A DNA stretch of 45,864 bases from an uncultured Porphyromonadaceae bacterium (lineage in GTDB: Bacteria > Bacteroidota > Bacteroidia > Bacteroidales > Muribaculaceae), in NCBI GenBank assembly GCA_947567425.1, contig CANOLV010000022.1, positions 1 through 45,864 of the forward strand. The letters run 5' to 3'. Every line of letters starts with the position of its first letter. The stretch's first letter is position 1. Shown one piece after another: positions 32,438 through 41,685 of the stretch. Below the pieces are notes generated by a model. It did not search any database. It had not been told where the DNA came from and was given only the letters and a program-made list of their open reading frames with translations. Made by a program: the position numbers and the translations under genes.

Positions 32438-33904
32438 TCAATAACTGAGGTGCTCACGCCGGGATGCATCGATCCGCAACATTATGAACAGCAGGAACGT
32501 GAATCCCCATAGCGACGAACCGCCGTAGCTGAAAAAAGGCAGAGGAATGCCGATGACCGGACACAATCCTATCACCATGCCTATGTTGATGGCAAGATGA
32601 AATATGAAATACGACGCCACACAGTAGGCGTAGACCCGCCCGAAAGTAGTGGGTTGGCGCTCCGCTATGGAAAGCACCCTGAGTATGAGTATGAGAAACA
32701 GCAACAGCACCGCCGTGGAACCGAGAAATCCCTCCTCTTCGCCGATCGTGCAGAATATGAAGTCCGTGTGCTGTTCCGGAACATATTTAAGTTTTGTCTG
32801 GGTTCCGTTGAGAAATCCCTTTCCCGTCACGCCGCCCGAACCGATGGCTATCTTAGACTGATTGACATTGTATCCTGCCCCGCGCAAGTCATCCTCGATG
32901 CCGAGCGACACCTTTATACGCATCTGCTGGTGAGGCTGCAGAACATCGTTGAACACCTTATTGACCGAGAACAGGAATCCCACGGCGAACACCGCCGCGG
33001 CAACAGTCAGCAATATCGGACGGGCAGGATGACGCATACAGTTAATCAGACAGTATACAAGTCCTATGCCTATGGCCGAAAGAAAATATATCAGACCGGG
33101 AACCTCGATGCCGAACAGACCGAGCACCCAGGCCAGGACTCCAGTTCCCAAAAACCATAGAAGCAGGATCTGCGCCACCGAAGGCAGTTTGCAGTATATC
33201 CATATAAGAGCCACCGTAAGAGCCTCGATCATAAAAAAGACTGCGAGTTCGCCGGAAGGAATGCCGAACACCATCGTCTCCGTATATTTGACCGTCGTGA
33301 CGAAAAACACCACCATGCACAGAGCCGCCGTGAGCACAAGGCCGCTCATACCCTCGCGGTAAAGCACGAAAAACAGTGCCATATAAGCCAGCGCCGACCC
33401 TGTCTCCTTCTGTGCTAAAATCAGCACCACGGGGAGGAATATTATAAGAAGCGCCTTGGCATAATTCGACGCCTTGGAATTAAGGACAAAATTATACGAG
33501 GAGAAAAGCTTTGCCAGAGCCAATGCCGTGGCAAACTTGGCAAACTCGGCCGGCTGCAGGCTCATCGGCCCCATCACGAGCCACGACCTCGATCCCTTGA
33601 TGTCGGGCGCCACGAAGATGGTGACTATGAGAAGCAATATCAGTACGATGTATATCGGATAGGCATAAGCCTCATACACGCGGAAGTCTATAAGCATTAT
33701 CACAAATCCGGCCACGAACGACAGTCCTATCCACCGTAGCTGCTTGCCGGAAAACTCGTCAAAAGAGAGTATCGACGCATTGTCGAAGTCGTAGCTCGCG
33801 GCATAGATCGACACGGCTCCTGCAAGCACCAGCAGCACATACACGACCACCGTGAACCAGTCGAGATTGCGGAATACGGATGAATTAGTGTTTCTTGACT
33901 CCAC
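32438..33904 (-). CDS. rodA: Peptidoglycan glycosyltransferase RodA
   Basis: SEDS-family polymerase that extends glycan strands during elongation, partnered with PBP2. The 488 residues give about ten to twelve helices, longer than E. coli RodA (370) because of an expanded middle region, common in Bacteroidales. Conserved points are YAASYDFDN and WIGLSFVAGFVIMLIDFRVYE near the N-terminus, KGSRSWLVMGPMSLQPAEFAK (the SEDS signature), PEQHTDFIFCTIGEEEGFLGS, and IGLCPVIGIPLPFFSYGGSS near the end. It overlaps mrdA by 20 bases and ends the mre operon. Confidence 0.94.
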   Translation of the reverse strand: MESRNTNSSVFRNLDWFTVVVYVLLVLAGAVSIYAASYDFDNASILSFDEFSGKQLRWIGLSFVAGFVIMLIDFRVYEAYAYPIYIVLILLLIVTIFVAPDIKGSRSWLVMGPMSLQPAEFAKFATALALAKLFSSYNFVLNSKASNYAKALLIIFLPVVLILAQKETGSALAYMALFFVLYREGMSGLVLTAALCMVVFFVTTVKYTETMVFGIPSGELAVFFMIEALTVALIWIYCKLPSVAQILLLWFLGTGVLAWVLGLFGIEVPGLIYFLSAIGIGLVYCLINCMRHPARPILLTVAAAVFAVGFLFSVNKVFNDVLQPHQQMRIKVSLGIEDDLRGAGYNVNQSKIAIGSGGVTGKGFLNGTQTKLKYVPEQHTDFIFCTIGEEEGFLGSTAVLLLFLILILRVLSIAERQPTTFGRVYAYCVASYFIFHLAINIGMVIGLCPVIGIPLPFFSYGGSSLWGFTFLLFIMLRIDASRREHLSY

Positions 33905-35750
33905 TGGATATGATGGTGTTTGAATTCAACATTCTGTCCTCAAGATACTGACGTTCGGGCGAAATCTGTCCGGTAAGGTACTTCTCCATCATCAATGAAC
34001 CGATAGGCACACCGTAAGTGGCACCGAATCCGGCATTTTCCACATAGACGCATATAGCTATCTTTGGATCATTGTATGGAGCGAATCCGATGAAAGCAGA
34101 ATGGTCCTTACCGTGGGGATTCTGCGCCGTACCCGTCTTTCCGCAGACCTCGATATCCTTCAATGCCGCCAATCGGCACGTTCCGCCCGTGACAGCCATC
34201 CTCATACCTTCGGCCACATCCTCGAAATGCTGACGGTCGATGGTCGGATACCGTTTCTCAAGCAGGGCGGCGGGCATCACCGTGTCCTGGATCTCCTTGA
34301 CCACATGCGGAGTTATGAACCATCCGCGGTTGGCTATAGTGGCACACAGATTGGCTATCTGCAAAGGTGTGGCCAGAATCTCGCCCTGGCCTATGGCTAT
34401 CGATATGATGGTGTTGGCGCTCCAATGATTTTCGCCGTAAATCTTATTATAAAATTTCGCGTTGGGAATGAAGCCTCGTCCCTCGGTAGGAAGGTCTACA
34501 CCCAGCTTATAGCCGTAGCCCAGCGACACCAGATGCAGCTTCCAGGTCTCAAACGCATCGGCTACGCTGCCATATTTTGCACGCTTGCCGTCAAGCATCG
34601 CCTTAAGTCCCCAGCAGAAAAATGCATTGCACGATGTCTGGAGAGCCGGCTTGAGGGTGATCGGCGACGCATGGCCGTGGCAACCGACCCTCAGTCCTCC
34701 GCTGATAAAGCCATGATAGCACGGAAAAGCCGTGTTGAGTGTGATTATGTCCTCCTGGCGGAGTATAAGTCCCTGCGAGGGTTTGAATGTCGATCCGGGA
34801 GGATACGCACCCATCAGCGCACGGTCGAAAAGACGGTTGTAGAAGTCATTCTTAAGTTCGGCGTAATTCTTGCCTCTGTCGCGCCCTACGAGCAGGCGCG
34901 GATCGTATGTAGGACTGCTGACCATGGCCAGAATCTCGCCTGTCGACGGCTCGATGGCCACGATGGCTCCGATCTTATTAGCCATAAGCTTCTCGCCATA
35001 TTCCTGCAGATCGATGTCGAGACTGAGCTTGAGGTCAAGCCCCGACACCGGAGCCTGGTCGAAAGCTCCGTTCTCATATTTGCCTTGAATGCGCCCGTAA
35101 GCGTCACGCATCAGAATCTCGACACCTTTGACGCCGCGGAGATAATTCTCGTAGCTCTTCTCCACACCAAGGTCGCCGCAATAGTCGCCGCGGTTGTAAT
35201 ATTCATCCTTGTCGATCTCCTTCTGCGACACTTCGCGGATATTGCCGAGCACATTTGCCGCCACGGGCCGCGTGTACTGACGGAGGATGCGCTGCTGTAT
35301 GAAGAATCCGGGGAAACGGTAGAGTTTTTCAGCCAGACGGCCATAGTCCTGCGCGGATATCTGAGTGATGAACTTCTGAGGTGTATACGCCGAATATCCG
35401 GGATTAAGCCGTTTGTCCTTCATGTCGCGCATTCGCTTGTCAAACTGTTCGCGCGTGATCTCAAGTGTCCGGCAGAAATCGGCAGTGTCAAACTCCACCA
35501 CATTCCTCGGTATGAGCATAACGTCGTAGGCCGGTTGGTTATACACCACCAGCTGGTCGTTACGGTCGCGGATCATGCCGCGCGACGGATACAGTGTCTT
35601 GCGCATGAAAGCATTCGAATCGGCAAATTCTTTATATCGACTGTCCATCACCTGAAGATTGAACAGCCGGACTATATATATCAGGACAATCAGAACGATA
35701 AATCCACCTATGACATATTTTCGTTTTTCTAATTTATAATCTTTTCTCAT
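33885..35750 (-). CDS. mrdA: Penicillin-binding protein 2, elongation transpeptidase
   Basis: Class B PBP that cross-links peptidoglycan made by RodA. From the ATG at 35750 the protein has 621 residues; two TTG codons just upstream (35759, 35756) could lengthen it by three. An N-terminal membrane anchor (YVIGGFIVLIVLIYIVRL) is followed by the PBP dimerisation region (LYPSRGMIRDRNDQLVVYN) and the transpeptidase domain. SxxK is S320 in GAYPPGSTFKPS, SxN is SCN in LQTSCNAFFCW, and KTG is in CGKTGTAQNPHGKDHSAF near residue 537. mreD ends 9 bases before it. Confidence 0.95.
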   Translation of the reverse strand: MRKDYKLEKRKYVIGGFIVLIVLIYIVRLFNLQVMDSRYKEFADSNAFMRKTLYPSRGMIRDRNDQLVVYNQPAYDVMLIPRNVVEFDTADFCRTLEITREQFDKRMRDMKDKRLNPGYSAYTPQKFITQISAQDYGRLAEKLYRFPGFFIQQRILRQYTRPVAANVLGNIREVSQKEIDKDEYYNRGDYCGDLGVEKSYENYLRGVKGVEILMRDAYGRIQGKYENGAFDQAPVSGLDLKLSLDIDLQEYGEKLMANKIGAIVAIEPSTGEILAMVSSPTYDPRLLVGRDRGKNYAELKNDFYNRLFDRALMGAYPPGSTFKPSQGLILRQEDIITLNTAFPCYHGFISGGLRVGCHGHASPITLKPALQTSCNAFFCWGLKAMLDGKRAKYGSVADAFETWKLHLVSLGYGYKLGVDLPTEGRGFIPNAKFYNKIYGENHWSANTIISIAIGQGEILATPLQIANLCATIANRGWFITPHVVKEIQDTVMPAALLEKRYPTIDRQHFEDVAEGMRMAVTGGTCRLAALKDIEVCGKTGTAQNPHGKDHSAFIGFAPYNDPKIAICVYVENAGFGATYGVPIGSLMMEKYLTGQISPERQYLEDRMLNSNTIISSGVKKH

Positions 35751-35759
35751 ACCCAACAA

Positions 35760-36269
35760 TCAGCGGCTCCGCGACATAACATTGTCGAGCCCCAACAAAA
35801 GCAAAAAGGTGAGCAGTGTACTGCATAATATCCGGAGCACCAGACGCACCGGGTCAAAAAATGAAAAGGCTTCTATTAAAAAGATAAAGGTACTGTAGAG
35901 TGCCACCATAGTAAAGAGATACTTCACATAGACCTCCATGCCAAGCGACTTGATGGACGGTTCGGGATTGGTAAGCTCGTCTTCACGCGGAAAATACAGG
36001 CGCAATACCGGACGCCGCATCACCGACAGCAATGTGCACGCCAAAGCGTTCATGCCCTGCGTATTGGCAAACATATCGACGATAAGTCCCGCAAGAAAGG
36101 AAAACGTTATCACCCATCCGCCGGCCAATGTCACCGGCAGGCGTATGATAAAGTAGATGAAAAAGAACGGTACAGCAAGATTGAACAGGCAAATGTTGTT
36201 GAACATTATTGCCTGCGCCAGCACTAACACCACAAAAAGTATAGCGAACTGTACTACAGTCTTGGTCAT
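35760..36269 (-). CDS. mreD: Rod shape-determining protein MreD
   Basis: A 169-residue integral membrane protein with five to six hydrophobic segments. MreD sequences diverge widely, so the assignment rests on size, hydrophobicity, the segment LPVTLAGGWVITFSFLAGLIVDMFAN, which resembles the conserved GxxxDxF motif, and its place between mreC and mrdA. It links MreC to RodA/PBP2 in the elongation complex. Confidence 0.88.
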   Translation of the reverse strand: MTKTVVQFAILFVVLVLAQAIMFNNICLFNLAVPFFFIYFIIRLPVTLAGGWVITFSFLAGLIVDMFANTQGMNALACTLLSVMRRPVLRLYFPREDELTNPEPSIKSLGMEVYVKYLFTMVALYSTFIFLIEAFSFFDPVRLVLRILCSTLLTFLLLLGLDNVMSRSR

Positions 36270-36331
36270 CTCCGCATATATTTATTTAAAACACACATTT
36301 ACCCGTCGGCCCCAGTCATGGCAGGCCGCGC

Positions 36332-37177
36332 TCAGTCATTCTCCTCGCCCGCGCTTAATCCGTTGAGTTCATCCTTCATAAGATTCTCAATCACACGCAC
36401 GGTGCTCAGTGTATTGAAGTCAGTGAACAGCTTTATGCGAAGAGCATAGAAGTTATCGTCATGCTCCTTGGCATGGCTCATCACTGTCCCGACAGGGATT
36501 CCTTCAGGAAATACGGCCGAATATCCACTTGTCACAATAGTGTCGCCTTTGGTGAACCGCTCATGCCGCGGCATCTCCTCAAGCACGGCCTCGTCCGAAT
36601 TTTTCCCGTCCCACACCAGCGTGCCGAAATATTCGCTGCCCTTAACCTTGCAGGAAAGGCGCATCTTCGGATTCAACACCGAGATCACCCTCGACGAATG
36701 CTCGCCCACGATATTCACGATACCGACCACGCCGTTCTGATCCACCACTCCCATCTCCGGCTTTATACCGTCGAGCGACCCTTTGTCGAGAGTTATGTAG
36801 TTATGCGCACGTGAGACGCTGTTGCTTATCACGTGCGCTATAACAAACTTAAACTGCGACATTAAGGAGTCGGTAGCCAACGAGTCGGCGTAAGCGTCCT
36901 CCTGATATATACGGAGCTGATGGCGCAGGTCGATCACCTCCTGTTCGAGGCTTGCATTGCGCAACTGAAGATCTTCGTTGATGTCGTGAAGATTAAAATA
37001 TTCAGTCACTCCGCTTGCCGAACCGTAGACCAATCTGCTTACTTTATTGGCCGACGTCAGATATATGTGGTGCTGATACGGATTATTGCTGAACAACAGC
37101 CAACAGCTAATGACCACATATAATATGAACAAAAACCATTTGCTGTTCTTCAGCAGGAAGTCGATGAGATTATGCAT
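36332..37177 (-). CDS. mreC: Rod shape-determining protein MreC
   Basis: A periplasmic scaffold of the elongasome anchored by one N-terminal helix (residues ~12-30). The 281 residues include a coiled coil (LRNASLEQEVIDLRHQLRIY, ~72-95) and the double beta-barrel domain starting near FKFVIAHVISNSVSRAHNYITLDKG. VVDQNGVVGIVNIVGEHSSRV and FTKGDTIVTSGYSAVFPEGIPVG are highly conserved MreC segments. It is preceded by mreB (41-base gap) and followed by mreD (62-base gap). Confidence 0.95.
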   Translation of the reverse strand: MHNLIDFLLKNSKWFLFILYVVISCWLLFSNNPYQHHIYLTSANKVSRLVYGSASGVTEYFNLHDINEDLQLRNASLEQEVIDLRHQLRIYQEDAYADSLATDSLMSQFKFVIAHVISNSVSRAHNYITLDKGSLDGIKPEMGVVDQNGVVGIVNIVGEHSSRVISVLNPKMRLSCKVKGSEYFGTLVWDGKNSDEAVLEEMPRHERFTKGDTIVTSGYSAVFPEGIPVGTVMSHAKEHDDNFYALRIKLFTDFNTLSTVRVIENLMKDELNGLSAGEEND

Positions 37178-37218
37178 GAGAGCCGGAATGCCATCACCCT
37201 GATCCGCGCGTCACATCG

Positions 37219-38238
37219 CTATCGGATAAGGAATTTGAACTTGTTAATGTTCTTCAACGCCACTCCCGTTCCGCGGGCCACTGCCAACAGCGGATCCTCG
37301 GCCACATGAAACTCGATGCCGATCTTGTCCTGCAGACGCTTGTCAAGACCGCGCAGCAACGCGCCTCCACCGGCAAGCCAGATACCGTTCTTCACGATGT
37401 CGGCATAAAGTTCCGGCGGTGTATGCTCAAGTGCGCTGAGCACGGCGGCTTCAATCTTGGATATGGACTTCTCTATACAGTGCGAGATCTCCTGATAGCT
37501 TACCGGCACCTCCATAGGAAGCGACGTCATCTGGTTGGGACCATGCACTATAAAGTCGTCGGGAGCATCGTCAAGCTCGGTCAGAGCCGAACCTACACGC
37601 ATCTTTATCTGTTCGGCAGTGCGCTCTCCCACCTTTATATTATGGGCGCGGCGCATGTGCTCGCGTATATCTTCGGTAAGGTCGTCGCCGGCTATCTGGA
37701 TCGACTTGTTGCTGACGATGCCGCCGAGCGAGATAACGGCGATTTCGGAGCTGCCGCCACCTATGTCGACCACCATGTTGCCCTCCGCCGCAAGCACGTC
37801 CAGACCTATACCCAAGGCGGCGGCCATAGGCTCATAAATCATATATACATCGCGTCCGTCGGCATGTTCCGAGGAGTCACGTACGGCACGTATCTCCACT
37901 TCGGTCGATCCTGAGGGGATTCCGACCACCATGCGCAACGACGGCGAGAACCAGCTGCTCTTAGCCTTGACCTTCTTGACGAGACCGCGTATCATAAGTT
38001 CGGCCGCGTTAAAGTCGGCTATCACACCCTTGCGCAAAGGGCGCACGGTGCGTATGCCTTCGTGCTCCTTGCCCTGCATCTGCTGCGCCTCTGTACCGAC
38101 GGCGATAAGTTTGCCCGTCTTAGTGTCAAGCGCAACAATCGACGGCTCATCGATCACGATTTTGTCGTCGTGTATGATGATGGTGTTTGCCGTGCCGAGG
38201 TCGATGGCTATTTCTTTTGTGAATGAAAAGAGTGGCAT
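37219..38238 (-). CDS. mreB: Cell-shape actin homologue MreB
   Basis: Cytoskeletal ATPase that orients lateral wall synthesis. The 339-residue protein shows the actin-fold phosphate loops: EIAIDLGTANTIIIHDDKIV at the start, then MVVDIGGGSSEIAVISLGGI, and GIWLAGGGALLRGLDKRL. Length and motifs are standard. It starts 42 bases after the purH stop, so purH and the five mre/mrd/rod genes may be one transcription unit, an arrangement found across Bacteroidota. No separate promoter with a TAnnTTTG element is visible in the 41-base gap. Confidence 0.96.
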   Translation of the reverse strand: MPLFSFTKEIAIDLGTANTIIIHDDKIVIDEPSIVALDTKTGKLIAVGTEAQQMQGKEHEGIRTVRPLRKGVIADFNAAELMIRGLVKKVKAKSSWFSPSLRMVVGIPSGSTEVEIRAVRDSSEHADGRDVYMIYEPMAAALGIGLDVLAAEGNMVVDIGGGSSEIAVISLGGIVSNKSIQIAGDDLTEDIREHMRRAHNIKVGERTAEQIKMRVGSALTELDDAPDDFIVHGPNQMTSLPMEVPVSYQEISHCIEKSISKIEAAVLSALEHTPPELYADIVKNGIWLAGGGALLRGLDKRLQDKIGIEFHVAEDPLLAVARGTGVALKNINKFKFLIR

Positions 38239-38279
38239 ATTAGTTTTGGAAGTTGAATACCTATATTAAATTATGTCGT

Positions 38280-39809
38280 TTAATGTTTGAAATGACGCAC
38301 TCCGGTGATGACCATCGCCATGCCGTTGGCATTGCAGTAGTCGGTCGTCTCCTGGTCTCGGATTGAACCACCTGGTTGGATCACCGCATCTACACCGGCC
38401 TCATGGGCGATCTCCACACAGTCGGCAAACGGGAAGAAAGCGTCCGATGCCATTACTGCACCATTCAGGTCAAACCCGAAAGAACGTGCTTTGGCAATAG
38501 CCTGTTTCAATGCGTCCACACGCGATGTCTGACCTACTCCGCTGGCCAGCAACTGGCGGTTCTTAGCTAAAACAATCGCATTGCTCTTAGAGTTCTTGAC
38601 TATTTTATTTGCGAAGAGCAGATCGTCTATCTGTGCCGGAGTTGCGGCTTTGTCGCTTCCCGGTTTGAGGTCGGCCGGAGTCTCCACCTTCAGGTCCTTC
38701 TCCTGCCCGAGAGCGCCGTTGAGGCAAGAGCGGAACTGCATCTTCTCTGCCACCGGAGCTTTCTGGACGAGGATTATACGGTTCTTTTTCTGCTTGAGTA
38801 TAGCCAGTGCATCGTCGGTATACGATGGAGCTATGATCACCTCGAAGAATATCTTGTTGATATCCTCGGCGGCTTCTGCATCCACCTCGCCGTTGGTCAC
38901 GAGTACACCTCCGAACGCTGACACGGGGTCGCCGGCAAGAGCGTCTTTCCAAGCCTGCGCTATGGTGTCGCGCGAAGCAAGTCCGCATGCGTTGTTATGT
39001 TTGAGTACGGCGAATGTCGGATCGGTAAACTCCTGGATCAGTGTGACGGCCGCGTCGATGTCAAGCAGATTGTTGTAGGATATCTCTTTTCCGTGAAGCT
39101 GGGTGAAGAGCTTCTCAAAGTCACCGTAGAAATAGCCTTTCTGATGAGGATTCTCGCCATAGCGCATGGTCTTGGCTCCGTCGATGGCCACACGCAAGGC
39201 CGACGGACCTCCGGTGGTCTCGTCAAAGTAATTGAATATCGAGCTGTCGTAGGCGGAGCTGACGGCAAACGCCTCTTTGGCAAACCAACGACGCTCGTCG
39301 ATGGTCGATTTCGACCCGTTGGCCTTCAGCATGGCGGCAAGAGGAGCATATTGTCCCTTCGATGCCACGATGATTACGTCGTTGTAGTTCTTTGCGGCGG
39401 CGCGGATCAGCGATATGCCGCCTATGTCTATCTTTTCGATGATGGCTTCATGCGATGCTCCGGAAGCGACAGTGTCGACAAACGGGTACAGATCCACGAT
39501 CACCAGGTCAATCTCAGGAATCTCGTATTGCTTGATCTGTTCGCGGTCGCCTTCGTTATCGCGTCGGTTCAAGATACCGCCGAACACCTTTGGATGCAGG
39601 GTCTTGACCCTACCGCCAAGTATCGAAGGATAGCCGGTCAGATCCTCCACGGCCTCGCATTTGTAGCCGAGGCTCTCGATGAACGACTGGGTACCTCCGG
39701 TCGACAAAAATTTCACACCATCTTCGTTAAGCAACTTTAGTATCTCGTCAAGACCGTCCTTATGATAGACGGAAATGAGCGCAGTCTTGATATTTTTAAA
39801 TTCTGACAT
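38280..39809 (-). CDS. purH: Bifunctional AICAR transformylase / IMP cyclohydrolase
   Basis: Carries out the last two steps of IMP synthesis. The 509 residues contain the MGS-like IMP cyclohydrolase domain (~1-145: ALISVYHKDGLDEILKLL, LSTGGTQSFIESLG, LGGRVKTLHPKVFGGIL). The AICAR transformylase domain (~150-509) has TMRYGENPHQKGYFYG, AVLKHNNACGLA, and SDAFFPFADCVEIAHEAGV near the end. All lengths are usual. A clear -7 element lies upstream at 39850-39843. Confidence 0.96.
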   Translation of the reverse strand: MSEFKNIKTALISVYHKDGLDEILKLLNEDGVKFLSTGGTQSFIESLGYKCEAVEDLTGYPSILGGRVKTLHPKVFGGILNRRDNEGDREQIKQYEIPEIDLVIVDLYPFVDTVASGASHEAIIEKIDIGGISLIRAAAKNYNDVIIVASKGQYAPLAAMLKANGSKSTIDERRWFAKEAFAVSSAYDSSIFNYFDETTGGPSALRVAIDGAKTMRYGENPHQKGYFYGDFEKLFTQLHGKEISYNNLLDIDAAVTLIQEFTDPTFAVLKHNNACGLASRDTIAQAWKDALAGDPVSAFGGVLVTNGEVDAEAAEDINKIFFEVIIAPSYTDDALAILKQKKNRIILVQKAPVAEKMQFRSCLNGALGQEKDLKVETPADLKPGSDKAATPAQIDDLLFANKIVKNSKSNAIVLAKNRQLLASGVGQTSRVDALKQAIAKARSFGFDLNGAVMASDAFFPFADCVEIAHEAGVDAVIQPGGSIRDQETTDYCNANGMAMVITGVRHFKH

Positions 39810-39842
39810 GCCGTGAATATCTTATAAATCCAAATTAGACTG

Positions 39843-39850
39843 CAAAATTA
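39843..39850 (-). promoter_or_regulatory. purH: -7 element of the purH(-mre) promoter
   Basis: On the minus strand TAATTTTG, matching TAnnTTTG, 34 bases upstream of the purH ATG. It may drive the cell-shape genes as well. Confidence 0.55.
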
Positions 39851-39967
39851 TTAAAAATCCGCCTAATCACCGCCCCATTTCAGGAATATTATTTACAAAA
39901 AATAATTAAGCACCGGTTTCCACATCAAAAAACACCGTGAGCCATGCTCCGGACATCCATAAACACG

Positions 39968-40010
39968 CATCCCGCCGGATCTCCTTAACATAGATTGACA
40001 CGGCGGGATG
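39968..40010 (-). terminator. Hairpin downstream of glutamine synthetase
   Basis: A perfect 10-bp stem (CATCCCGCCG at 39968-39977, CGGCGGGATG at 40001-40010) with a 23-base loop lies 23 bases after the synthetase stop. No strong T run follows on the minus strand, so terminator status is likely but not certain. Confidence 0.5.
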
Positions 40011-40033
40011 TATCTCTACAGATTAACGTCACG

Positions 40034-41542
40034 TCAGCCGCAATGGAAATATCGGGTGACGATATGCTGCATCTTTTTGTCGTCGTTCACCGCCTCCTTG
40101 ATGAGCTTGGCATCATTATATGCCTCAAGTTTAGCAATTATTCCGTCGATCATCTTCGGGCTGAACACATTATACTTTTCATAAATGCCGCGTTGCTTTT
40201 CAAGACATTTGGCCGACTCGCCGCAATTGGCCGGCAGCTGCGACAGACGGCTGAGCTTGTCGGCGTTCTCGCTCTGGTGGATGTTGACATTGACATAAGT
40301 GTCCTCGGCTATCTTCAGGGCATTATCAAGCTCAAATCCGTATCTCGCCGCCACGGCAAGACCTGCTATGAGCTGATATATGTCGGCCGAACCGTCGGCC
40401 GAACGGATCTCCACCGTCTGCTTTTGAGTGGTGTCGAAATGCCCGGAATTGCCATGCCTGTTGACCACCGAACACATGTCGGCGGTCATGTTCCAGCCCA
40501 ACGGCACCCTGACGAGTACCGACCGGTTGCGGTCGCCCCAGCAGATATTGGTAGGAGCCTCCTGGTGAGGCACCAGGCGGAAATAAGATGTGGGATTGGT
40601 ATTGCCGAACGCCGTGATCGACGGAGCAAGCTCCATCATGCCGGCTATCATCCTACGGGCATCGTCAGACAAAGCCCCGTCCTTAAGCATCATGTTACGT
40701 CCATCCTTGACGAGCTTCATGTGGACATGCAGACCCGAACCGGCCTTACCGGTAGTGATTTTCGGCGAGAAAGTGATCTGAAATCCCATCTTATAGCCCA
40801 AATTCCTGATAACCCACTTGGCAAGCATCAGCTGGTCAGCGGCATCCTCGGCCGCCACCGGCAGAAACTCTATCTCGTTCTGCTCATATATGGTGTCGTT
40901 CAGCGTGAAATTGCCCACCTCGCTGTGGCCGTACTTGATCTGCCCCCCTGTCTGTGCCACGTATGACATGCACTTTACTCTGAATTCATTAAACTTGGCA
41001 AACGGAGCCGACTCATGGTAGCCCTTCTGGTCGGATGCCGGATACATGCCGTCGGACGGTGCGATCACATAGTACTCAAGCTCGCCCATGGCATGAAATT
41101 CCATCCCGGTGGTCTCCTTGAAAGCGACGCACGCCTTATGAAGCGTATGTTCGGGAGAACTCTCCAACGGCCTGCCGTCCTTGTCGAAAAATGAACATAG
41201 CATCGTGACGGTGGGAATCTCCGAGAACGGATCGCGGAATGCCGTAGAGTATCTCGGCATCACATACAAGTCGCTGCTTCCGGCCTCAATAAACGGGAAC
41301 AGGCTCGAACCGTCGACACGCTCGCCGCAGGTCAATATCGTCTCCAGATATTCGAGATTGTTGATCACGAAGTTAAGAGTCTTCAGACGGCCGTCGGCCG
41401 CCGGATACATAAAATTAACCATCTCGATTCCCTCGGACTCGACATAGCGTATTATGTCGGCCTTGGTGAAGTCCTTGTTGCTCTTTTTTAGAGTCGCCAC
41501 CAGATGATTGCGGCTCATCATAATTGTTTTCTCCATGGTCAT
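40034..41542 (-). CDS. glnA: Glutamine synthetase, type I-like
   Basis: Makes glutamine from glutamate, ammonia and ATP. The 502-residue protein shows the beta-grasp start (IEMVNFMYPAADGRLKTLNF) and the catalytic domain. GERVDGSSLFPFIEAGSSDLY resembles the substrate region, GELEYYVIAP carries the metal-binding glutamate, GKAGSGLHVHMKLV the GSGxHxH motif, and NICWGDRNRSVLVRVPLG the ATP-site loop. HVHM, in place of the usual HCHQ/HVHQ, and an N-terminal extension mark it as a Bacteroidales variant. The adenylylation tyrosine was not identified. The start at 41542 has an alternative ATG two codons in (41536). Confidence 0.88.
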   Translation of the reverse strand: MTMEKTIMMSRNHLVATLKKSNKDFTKADIIRYVESEGIEMVNFMYPAADGRLKTLNFVINNLEYLETILTCGERVDGSSLFPFIEAGSSDLYVMPRYSTAFRDPFSEIPTVTMLCSFFDKDGRPLESSPEHTLHKACVAFKETTGMEFHAMGELEYYVIAPSDGMYPASDQKGYHESAPFAKFNEFRVKCMSYVAQTGGQIKYGHSEVGNFTLNDTIYEQNEIEFLPVAAEDAADQLMLAKWVIRNLGYKMGFQITFSPKITTGKAGSGLHVHMKLVKDGRNMMLKDGALSDDARRMIAGMMELAPSITAFGNTNPTSYFRLVPHQEAPTNICWGDRNRSVLVRVPLGWNMTADMCSVVNRHGNSGHFDTTQKQTVEIRSADGSADIYQLIAGLAVAARYGFELDNALKIAEDTYVNVNIHQSENADKLSRLSQLPANCGESAKCLEKQRGIYEKYNVFSPKMIDGIIAKLEAYNDAKLIKEAVNDDKKMQHIVTRYFHCG

Positions 41543-41685
41543 GTATTTATTTGGTCATGTTTAATGCGAATTTAAACATAATATTCTGTTCCGCGAATTT
41601 TAAGGAGTCAAAATATGGCCCCCGATCCATCTATTATATAATTTTAAGAGAAACCCGACGTTACATACATATAAACGTGCACTCA

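Noticed and set aside
34101-35732. A 543-codon open frame on the plus strand, antisense to mrdA
   Set aside because: It mirrors the codon pattern of the certain mrdA gene on the other strand and shows no recognisable domain; it is a shadow frame in GC-rich DNA.
39995-40966. A 323-codon plus-strand frame opposite glnA
   Set aside because: It lies within the convincing glutamine synthetase gene and has no motif, signal peptide or promoter.
41524-41685. N-terminal extension of the TonB receptor frame
   Set aside because: The region is AT-rich and intergenic in character, overlaps the glnA start, and the ATG at 41686 gives a clean signal peptide.
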